This document shows, piece after piece, positions 56,201 through 64,000 of a stretch of DNA of 64,000 bases. The DNA comes from Fomitopsis serialis. Its lineage: Eukaryota; Basidiomycota; Agaricomycetes; Polyporales; Fomitopsidaceae. Numbering within the stretch: position 1 is the stretch's first letter; every line of letters begins with the position of its first letter. The stretch covers positions 123,703-187,702 of the forward strand of contig NW_025955038.1 in the NCBI RefSeq assembly GCF_022376445.1, read 5' to 3'. The notes under the pieces were generated by a model, which made no database searches, had not been told where the DNA came from, and saw only the letters and a list, made by a program, of their open reading frames with translations. Made by a program: the position numbers and the translations under genes.

Positions 56201-59200
56201 GGGACAGGGATGATAGACCTCTCCGTCCCCTTCATGCGGGGAAAGCATGGCTGGGACCTCTGATATGCATGTACTGCGTCCGACTCACAGCCAAGTTGCG
56301 ACGAGCCGCTCAGCGAGATAGGGAATGGAACGCACTAGGCCGAAACACGTCCTCAACGCATTGCGATGCTTGCGCTGAACGCGGTGTTGGGTAGTGTGGC
56401 CGAACATACTCGCGGGATCGTGGTTCTACGCAGGCCTATCAGCCAGTGACCGAAACCGCGCCCCCTTTGTCCACCGAGAGTCGAATGCGATCACCCGCGC
56501 TTATGTCTTTGAACTGGAAGGATGTTCATTAGCGTCTTGCGCACCGGTAGGGAGGATGCGTGCGGCCGTTGTATTGGCCAGCAGTGAAACGCACCGTCAA
56601 CTCCCTCGTGCGATGGAGACTCTCGATCTCGTCCACTCGGTTCCGCACGCCGTCCAGTAGGTCGTCAAACCCTTCCTCCTCCACGACCTTCTGCGCCGCC
56701 TGCAGCAGCAGGACGGAGTCCGGCGTAACGTCATGGTTCGTCTGGGATCCGGCGGGAGTGCGTATCAGCGTCCGACCCTCATGAAACCGCGAAGACTCAC
56801 ATAATGGCTATGACATTGGCGCGATCGAGGTCTGGCGGACGCTAAGTTGACAGTCCGCGAACGACACGCATCTACGGCGCACCTTCAAGATAGTCGGCCC
56901 TGGTCATTATCTGACGACATTTATACTGAACGCCAAGGTCAGCAGACAGCACAGCTAGGCCCAAACGAGCGATACTCACGTATGGAATCTTCGGGAGGGG
57001 CAGCTCGTCCAGCCCCTCGGACGACAGCTCACCGGCCGCAAGCGCCTCCGCACGCTCGCGCTCGTCCGCGCGCCGCTGCTTGACGAACTCGCGCAGGAGA
57101 AGCCACGAGCACGAGCTCCACTTCTGCTCGTCCATGACATCGTCGTCACAGTCGGGTATGAGGCCGATGAGACTCAGCAGCCACGCCTTCTCGACAACCA
57201 GCATCTGCTGCGCGTGCTCGCGCATGTTCGCGGTCTTCGAGAGCTGCGCGAGGTACGACAGCCGTCCGCCCACTATGGACACGGCGTCGTGGAGGTCCTC
57301 TGAGTCGGTCGGAGTTTCGCGTTCAGGCGCATCTGTGCCGAGGCGCGCAGCGCGTCCTTGAAGCTCAGGTCGGACACCGTCACGACCTACAGGGGTGCTG
57401 CGGTCAGAACGTGCATTTGACGCGGGTGGTGGAATGGGATCACCTGCATTCTGCTGGCGGTCTTTCCTGAAAGACGTTAGGGATACACGCAACGACAACT
57501 AAGTAAGTGACCTACGCATGACAAGAAAGGGCCAGAAGTCGTCGCTAACATGTGAGCAGAGGAGAACTATGAAGCTTCATAATGAATACCTGCTGAACAC
57601 CATCGTCAGGATCCTGGTGGGCGAAACGAGTGAGCGGGAATGATGTGAGAAGAGAGCGGAACACCCACCAGCAGCAGCCCAGCTTTCTGCGCGCTGCTGC
57701 ATCTGCAGAAGCATCTGCCTCCCATCATCGTCGTTCTTGAAGAAATGAATGTTATTGAAGATCAAAACGAGAGGCCTGCCTGTTCTTCGTGCGTATCGCA
57801 GCGACCTTCTCTAGCTTGTTCAACGCTGTGCGTAGTATATGACTACCGGCACCGCGCGGCAGACACACCCTCGACTGACCTCGTTCAATATCCAAGGACG
57901 GCCCCGCTGCGAGTTCGTGCGATCAATATGAACCAGCGCGCGAGGATCGAGTCGACAGACCTTCCCGCGGATCACGCCTTTGAAGAGACTGGTCTGCGTG
58001 TCCTCGTTGAACTCATAATTCATCGCCTTGCCGAGACGCAGACGGAAGACTTCCAGGTCTGGGTGCGCATCACACATAGCGACACCCTCGGCTTCGATCG
58101 CCTGCATCGCGTCCAGCATCATCGTGCCCTTGCCAGTGCCCTGCGCGACCCACGCTCAGCGCTCTGACCCTCTCGTGAAATGCGCACGACATCAGCGCGT
58201 ACCTTAGGTCCGAGCAACAGGTAGTACTGTCCAGCCTCGGCGCCCTTGATGATGCGGTCAAGTGAGGACTGCTCTCGGCGTCTTACATGTTCATCCAATG
58301 AACGTAATCGTTTTTCAGCGTCGTGCTGCTTGCGTGGGTTGCTTGCGAGCTCGAGAGCCGGGTCGTAGCCTCTCGCAAAGGCAAGTTCGATCTACGGGGT
58401 GTCTGAGTAAGTGGTCTCTTTGAATGCGAGCGCATGAGGCCCTCACCTTGTCGAGGACGTTCTTCTTGTACCAGGCGACGTAGGCGACACCACCGAAGAA
58501 CACTAGACACTGCTGTCAGAAGATCATCTTAATACGTTGTGATTCCTGGAGATGCCAATATCGCGTCCTGATGAGACGACTGCCTCTATCCTTGTCGGCA
58601 TACATGAACGAATCATCTGCTTTGGAGAGTGCAAAGGCTGATGTTCACCGAGTCAGAGCGCGATGGAGTACACATGAGCTCACCCAAGCGAACATCCAGC
58701 CCCTGACATGGCTGATATCCTCACACGTTCGCCACCGACGAGCACCTCAGAGGATCCTCACAGCAAGAAAGGTTGGACGTGTTGAACCACGAGACATAAC
58801 CTTTGGCAAGGTCCTCGACTCAACTCCACCGCGAAGACCAACACTTGCAACCGCGACCAGGTTGCCGTCGGCGTACCCAGAAGCACGTCGGCGATGTCTC
58901 CTTCATCAAGGTGCAAGCTCAACTCGGTCAACGCCCCATCAAACGACGCGATCGGCGTGCAATCGAGCACGACTGGTGCATCCTTCTACGCCATCAAGAC
59001 GTTTGCGTCATCGTCGAGTGCGCCGAGCTCCTCACTCAACGTACACGGTGAGGTCAACACACGCAACGACACCGTTATTGACGTGCTCAGAAGCACGTTG
59101 ACTGGCTCGTCGACATCACTGCCTGCATTGACCTCGACGGAAGGCCAGGCTCGCGACAGGTACGACAATACTGGTTGCTCCTGTCTCGCCTAACTCTCTT

Positions 59201-59645
59201 GTCAGGGATCATACCAGTCCTTTCTCATAAATAGGCAGAGCTCGAGGGATATGTAGCAATTGCGCACACTTACCAGCTCCAAGACCAATCAAAGCTGTCG
59301 CTGCCGCGTCGACAACTGACGAACCCGAAGTCGGGAAACCTCCCGGCCTAGCGCGAGGCTCAGAATCGCGCGAATGAGGGCGTTGTGACGCGTCAGATTC
59401 TCCCTTCCGGTCCACCTCGCCTGCCAGGTCTTGCTGAACGGGTGGTTGGGAGTACGACCGCGCGTGGATCCGCATATGTTGAGATGTTCGGAGGCCCAAG
59501 GATTGTCGGTGTCGTGCACGAGCAACCAGACGACCTGCCAGCGCAGCGGTGTTCGGTAAAGTCGATGCACTCATCGTGCTGGACGTGCTGAAAGCTTGAT
59601 TTTCCGAGCCATGGAGGCGTACACTGCCGCAGTCGTCCCCGACCA
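50248..59645. repeat. Inverted duplication block 3, right copy
   Basis: Reverse-complement copy of 25,143-35,810, about 9.4 kb. It lacks the 1,592-base transposon-like insertion (empty site 54,499-54,506) and about 190 bases near 55,113-55,135. 50,248-56,438 contains no recognisable gene, as in the left copy. Confidence 0.88.
56439..59574 (-). pseudogene. P-loop ATPase, broken right-arm copy
   Basis: Copy of the gene at 25204-27754, starting MSASTLPNTAALAGRL at 59,574 and ending at the same stop (56,439). The exon order and most splice sites are kept, but several changes break it. Near 58,290 a stop follows DYVHWMN where the intact copy reads MKHVRRRE. Near 57,980 one T is lost before the QRRDPRE motif. 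Near 57,803 two bases are lost in KVALRYARR. Near 57,314 one C is lost before PTDSEDL. The Walker A exon remains recognisable. Two of the four lesions shorten short homopolymer runs. It is either a decaying duplicate or an allele carrying consensus errors. No functional ATPase is predicted. Confidence 0.8.
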
Positions 59646-59914
59646 CGCCAAGGTAGGGTTGCGAGACACAAGCGCCCAGCAAGCGCCGCTTCGAATATGG
59701 TATGTTTATTACTTAGTGCGACTCACTTATGTTACTAATGGGTCTTTCTGTAAGTGCCAAATGTAGATGTTATCTGGTGCCTTCAGCTTCATGCCTTCAG
59801 GCCCTTCACCCAACCCTCACCGGGTCCGTCGCGCTTCCTCACTCGAGTGACATCGGTGTGGCATTACGATTAGCTTGAGACCCTGCAGACTCATAGTCTA
59901 TGAATAATGCCTCC
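59646..59914. other. Right-arm junction between blocks 3 and 2
   Basis: These 270 bases replace about 12.7 kb (12,455-25,143) of the left arm. No gene is present. It is the key junction for deciding whether the right arm suffered a deletion or the left arm an insertion. Confidence 0.5.
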
Positions 59915-61020
59915 GCTGCCAGCACCGGACCGTCCCCGTCAACATGGACCGCCAATACTGTTTAAGGGTAACGGGCGAGACATGACTCGACCGACAGTCT
60001 ACTCGACGGCTTGAACTTGTTGGAAATCACACGCCGACGCATACTTCCTAGTCGGATACGAGTACTGGAGCCATGTCGGCATACGGCGCGATCCTCACTC
60101 CCAATCGGACTGCAGGACCTCTTCCAACCACACGCTGGCGACTCCAGCCAACCTCCAAGTACACTCCTGCGCCGGATGCACACTTGACGATCCACCACCT
60201 CACCCTGGCGACTGCGCGGGCCATGCCGGGTCTGGTTGAATACCTGCACAAGGTGTTCGCGGATGAGCTTGAGCGCGGGTTGACCTATCCACAGGAAATC
60301 CGCGCAGGCGAGGAGTACGCGCTCGAGACGTTTGAGGCATACTACTTCGCGGCGGACGTGCTGGTGGCTGTGATAGGAGAGGGAAGCTCGGGTGAAGAGA
60401 TCGTCGACGGCAGAGAGGTTGAGCTCGGTATCGAAGACGCGGTCAAGGGACGCAGCATGGAGGAGTGTATTGCTGGATGTTACTACGTGAGTCTCTGCCT
60501 AGACTCCATAATTAAGCCCTTCGTACCCTACCATCCGGGACGTCGGAAAGGCTTTACAGTATCCCGGTGACTGATCGACATCGTTTTGCAGGTGAAACCG
60601 AACTATCCTGGCCGGTCCTCTCATGTACGTCCCAGTTTCACGAACATTCACTTTTCTGACGTCAATGTGCATGTAGATCTGCAATGCTGGGTTCCTTGTC
60701 CCCCCGCACAACGTGGGCGGGGCATAGGTGCCGTACTCGCGCGTTCCTATCTGCACCACGCACCAAGGCTTGGCTTCGAGGCGAGCGTGTTCAACCTCGT
60801 CTACGTCAACAACGCTGCGAGTGTCCGGTGAGCCCTGTCCATGCGTGATCTCTAGCAAGGCATACTGACACGCGTCCGTGTAGGCTCTGGAGGCCCTCGC
60901 TTCACGAAGGCGGGGCTCATTCCGCGTGCGGGACGACTGAAGAAGGCAGACGGAAGCGAGGGTGAGGAGTTCGTTGATGCGTACGTCTTTTACCGTAGGT
61001 TCGACCAATGAGCACAGCCT
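59915..61020. repeat. Inverted duplication block 2, right copy
   Basis: Reverse-complement copy of 11,340-12,455, containing the broken GNAT gene. Coding differences from the left copy are few in exon 1. Confidence 0.8.
60073..61010 (+). pseudogene. GNAT acetyltransferase, broken right-arm copy
   Basis: Copy of the intact GNAT gene at 11358-12300. Exon 1 (60,073-60,486) and the small exon 2 (GTGAAACCGAACTATCC onwards, 60,592) are intact and differ by only a few residues, for example DGREVELG against DGGEAELS. Exon 3 has six instead of seven cytosines near 60,700-60,705, which throws QRGRGIG out of frame. The last exon lacks one G in the CTCTGGGAG segment and one in CTCGGCTTC (60,890-60,905). 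All three lesions shorten runs of identical bases, so consensus error is a real alternative to decay. As written it cannot encode motif A in frame. It converges on the F-box pseudogene H, mirroring the left-arm arrangement. Confidence 0.78.
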
Positions 61021-61356
61021 GCAGTACAGAAGCACTAACCAATAGCGATTGCGATTGAATGTACCAGTAATTATATCTCAGTAGCCGAGTCCCGATCGAC
61101 TGTCACGTTGTGCTAGAGCAGTGTTTGCCGCAAGTTTGCCGCATCAGTGTTCACATGCACAGACAGCCCGGACATTGCAGCGTGGCGGAGGAAAGGAGTT
61201 GGAGATTGAGTGTACGTTGTTACGATGCTCAATTGAAGGGCTGCGTAGATGCTCCGCCGATATAATATTGGCATGTTGATAGCAGACGTTACGTTGCGTC
61301 TGGTCCTGCAGAGGTGTACCTATCGAAAGCAGGTCCACACGAGTCGAGGCATGTCG

Positions 61357-62951
61357 TTACTTACTGGTGTGCTTTTCCCATTCAGATGTCATGCGTAGGA
61401 CCTCAATTATATCCCATACCCTTCTCCACGCCCAATCAAGCTCCGGATGTTGGGGAAGATCGCATTCAGGAACGCCGCTATTTTCGCTTCATTCCCAAAC
61501 GGAAACGACATGCGGAACTCGATCTGCTCGAGGGCCCGGTTGCAGAAGCCGCCGCCGGGGATCACATCGGCGGAGACGACGGTACCCCTCGTCTGCACGT
61601 TGATACAGAGTGACGACAGCGAAGGACAGTACCGGGAGAGATGCGCCAGGCCTTCCAGCGTCGCCGAAGTCGGAGGTGACTCCAAGCTGCTAAAGTGCAG
61701 GTACTCCAGACGAGGCCACGACATGGCCATCTCCTGGACGGCATCGTCATCGAGGATGATACGCATCTCCGTGTTGAGACCAAATCTACGAAGATTACGG
61801 AAGTCACAGAGACGTCGGAAGGACGCCGAGGTGATGTCGTGTACCCCACCCGCGAGGTGTTCATTCTCACCGCTTCGGATTTGGATCGACTCTAATATAG
61901 CATGTTCGCAACGTCGTGATCAGCGGAGCACGCCATCGAGAGCGTCCGAGTTGGATTCGAAAGTGGTTGTCAGGGATATCTCTTGCAGTCGAGGAAAGCA
62001 GCAGACGGATAGGAGTGCTTCGGCATCAGCCATTGTCGTCATCCTCATACTCAATCTCTCCAGAGCGCGGAAGGTAAGGATTTGAGCGGTCCTCTTCTGT
62101 CCCCAAATTGGCCAGTGGCTCGTTGATTGTCGAAAAGTAAGGTTGCTTCTGTGAGGCTTGGCAAGGTGACAACCGCGAGGGTGTCAAATGTCAGGGATAT
62201 GCTCCCCGCGAATTTCTCCAGCCCTCAACGCTGGAAGAATACCAGAAGAGATGGGCTGACAGTCGGAATCCCTGTACTGGGACTCGTTGACTCTCAACAA
62301 CTTGACGTCTGGTGAACGCAGAGGGAGGTGCAGCAATATCACGTCAAGCACATTGGTGTCGGCGAGCGCCGAGGGGTGCTGATGTGCAGCTCAGAGAGCC
62401 GCGGGCCAAATAGCATGTGTGCAGAGTCGTAATACTTGGAAGATATCTCCTTCCCCCACCCCAGGCCAAGGAAGGATAGACTAGGGAGCAATTGATGAGA
62501 AGTCCTTGACGAGAGAAGCCAACGAAAGAGGGGCCCTGAGACGCGGCACTCTGTACGGGACTTGAAATAAGGGGAATCATCAATATCTAGTGTGCGGACC
62601 CGCCGAGCGTAGACGTCGAAGCGCTGCCAGTCTTGTTGTGTGGTGGCCCTCGTAGGTTCGCTGAGCGTCTGGATGCATCACGGACTCAGCTTTCAATTAA
62701 CAGCGGAGCAGCAGCTTACTCACTATATCCTCCAATGGGTCATCTGAATATGTCCATAGATCCTCCGGTAAGCACTGGACGAGACGGCCCAAGCCATCCT
62801 GGTGAGCCCACAGCATGTCCAAGGCGGCCTCCTGGAATGCGCGGCATGTGAGCGCCAGAGCCAGGAGCGTCCGTTCTTCCAGTGGACACGGCCTGGCGAC
62901 TTCATTCACCACCAATTGAATGAAGTCTTGGATAGTCAGAGGTCGGTGCAT
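61357..62951 (-). pseudogene. F-box-like gene H, broken right-arm copy of A
   Basis: Closest to F-box gene A. Exon 1 (62,951 to about 62,724) is intact, reading MHRPLTIQDFIQLVV and LALALTCRAFQEAALDMLW, and the intron and exon 2 start (TLSEPTRATTQQDWQRFDVY) are kept. In exon 2 two extra bases occur in CCTCGGCGCTCGCC (near 62,370), where gene A has CCTCGGCTCGCC. Further small gains and losses follow around 62,230-62,090 and near 61,918, where the RLIHD segment is disrupted. The C-terminal hallmarks (LDDDAVQEMAMSWPRLEYLH, TLEGLAHLSRYCPSLSSL, GGGFCN) are preserved in their own frames, as is the terminal TAA at 61,357. The lesions are too many for it to be translated as a family protein. Confidence 0.78.
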
Positions 62952-63180
62952 CGTGAGATGTAGGTTTCAACGGGAAGCGTGGAATGAGTTTCAATTCTTC
63001 GACCGAGTGTCCCGCTGATTCCGTTGAGGTGAGTAGATGACTTTGGTACATTGGACGTGACGTACCAGCACTGGGCCAGGACGGACGAGGTACTTGTTCT
63101 GAGGACTGACCGAAGTAACGGACCAACGCCGGTCACTAAACTTCAACTTGAACCAAACTCGCTGGCGTTCTCAACGCGAA

Positions 63181-63186
63181 CACGTG
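63181..63186. promoter_or_regulatory. CACGTG motif upstream of F-box copy H
   Basis: Right-arm member of the promoter block also seen at 6750-6755 and 9102-9107. Confidence 0.4.
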
Positions 63187-63372
63187 ACGCAATGGCGACG
63201 CGCACTGGCAGGCAGGCTCGCTCCCGAGTCGCCTCCTCCTCATTAAACCTCAAGCTTGGAGCGACAGATTGGACAGACACAGCATAGTAACGAAGACTGT
63301 AAATGAGGTGAGCGGTTTTACACTCTATATATGTGCAGCGCAAATGCCATAAGAGTTATGCAGAAAACTAGA

Positions 63373-64000
63373 ACTTCAAGCAGTGTTGTAGTACCCACTT
63401 CATGATAGGGACGATTGGCATGCCTCATCACACTGGCACGAACTAGAGCATGGGCTGTGCGCATCGATTTTGTATCACGACCGGGTCTGAGATCTGACCA
63501 TCGCCTCAGAATTGCACATCTGTGGTGTTCAGGGGAAATCACTATCCGAGACCACCAATTGCGTTATGTACTGGCCGTCGTCACAACGTCATCGTTTCAA
63601 ACGAGCTCACCGTGTATGCGCCGATTCATAAAAGACGCTTACCGGATGTTTTGGTGTGCAACGGAGATCATCAATCTACCTCATAAGAGCAGCAATCACT
63701 AGCGCGACGCCGGGTCGTTTCGAGAATGGTATCAAGGGTATATAAAAGAAGTATTAGACAACAGTATATACAACACCGGATCACATGGAACTGGGTATGC
63801 TGGGTATGCGTACTACTCACGAGCGAGCCGGAAACCTATCTAACATTCTAAACTCTTTCAACAGCTTCACTTTCCGACCCTGCCCCGACGAGACCCAGTA
63901 GCTCCACGCCTAGGAACCGTTCTCCTCGGAAGGGGGCCAGGACCTAACGGACGACTACGCGAGCGAGTGACCCTCCGCGGAGGCGATGTCGGCTGCGGCG
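63373..64000. other. Right end, outside the duplication
   Basis: Similarity to the left arm stops near 63,372. No gene is recognised in the remaining 630 bases. Confidence 0.35.

Larger units (their letters stand above)
60880..63372. repeat. Inverted duplication block 1, right copy
   Basis: Reverse-complement copy of 6,575-9,055, including promoter, F-box gene and 3' flank. It joins directly to block 2, so the right arm has a single F-box plus GNAT unit where the left arm has two. Confidence 0.8.

Noticed and set aside
1..64000. CRISPR array, rRNA, telomere repeat or LTR retrotransposon
   Set aside because: No regularly spaced identical repeats, rRNA-like sequence, TTAGGG arrays or reverse-transcriptase/integrase motifs were seen in any frame.

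Overview
This window looks like nuclear DNA of an agaricomycete (mushroom-forming basidiomycete), probably a Polyporales-type wood-decay fungus. The evidence is many GT-AG introns of about 45-80 bases splitting most genes, a large family of F-box-like proteins beginning 'MHRALTIPEL', a secreted amidase-signature enzyme with fungal architecture, and a PHO80-type cyclin. No bacterial or organellar features are seen. The lineage is an inference from gene style, not from a database match.

Layout. 0-6.5 kb: a small Cys-rich secreted protein (794-1112, +), a seven-exon secreted amidase (1281-3606, -) and a tiny GPI-anchor-type protein (5708-6128, +). 6.5-12.5 kb: two intact F-box genes in tandem (6956-8562 and 9358-11020, +), with a stray last exon of a GNAT acetyltransferase between them and an intact GNAT gene (11358-12300, -) converging on the second. 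12.5-25.1 kb: a decayed zone with two broken F-box genes, an old GNAT pseudogene, a broken YheT/EMB8-type alpha/beta hydrolase, a Helitron-type helicase remnant beside an OB-fold-like gene remnant, and one intact F-box gene (23166-24854, -). 25.1-35.8 kb: an intact 13-exon mitochondrial-type P-loop ATPase (25204-27754, +), then mostly gene-poor DNA carrying a 1.59-kb transposon-like insertion. 35.8-50.2 kb: a further F-box gene with a late frameshift (36223-37934, +), a long gene-poor stretch, a PCL/PHO80-type cyclin (44912-46091, -), and a repeat array beside a captured gene fragment. 50.2-63.4 kb: an inverted second copy of much of the left half, in which the ATPase, GNAT and F-box copies are all broken.

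The main structural result is a very large inverted segmental duplication. 25,143-35,810 matches 50,248-59,645 on the opposite strand, and 11,340-12,455 plus 6,575-9,055 match 59,915-61,020 and 60,880-63,372. The left arm has about 12.7 kb (12,455-25,143), one F-box tandem copy and a transposon-like insertion that the right arm lacks. This is either a genuine palindromic duplication with one arm decaying, or two allelic haplotypes joined head to head in assembly. The sequence alone cannot decide.

Functionally, the recurring unit is an F-box-like gene tail-to-tail with a GNAT acetyltransferase gene, seen intact on the left and as pseudogenes on the right. F-box proteins are normally substrate adaptors of SCF ubiquitin ligases. 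The substrates here, and any functional link to the acetyltransferase, are unknown. All exon coordinates are manual splice predictions, checked for reading phase.
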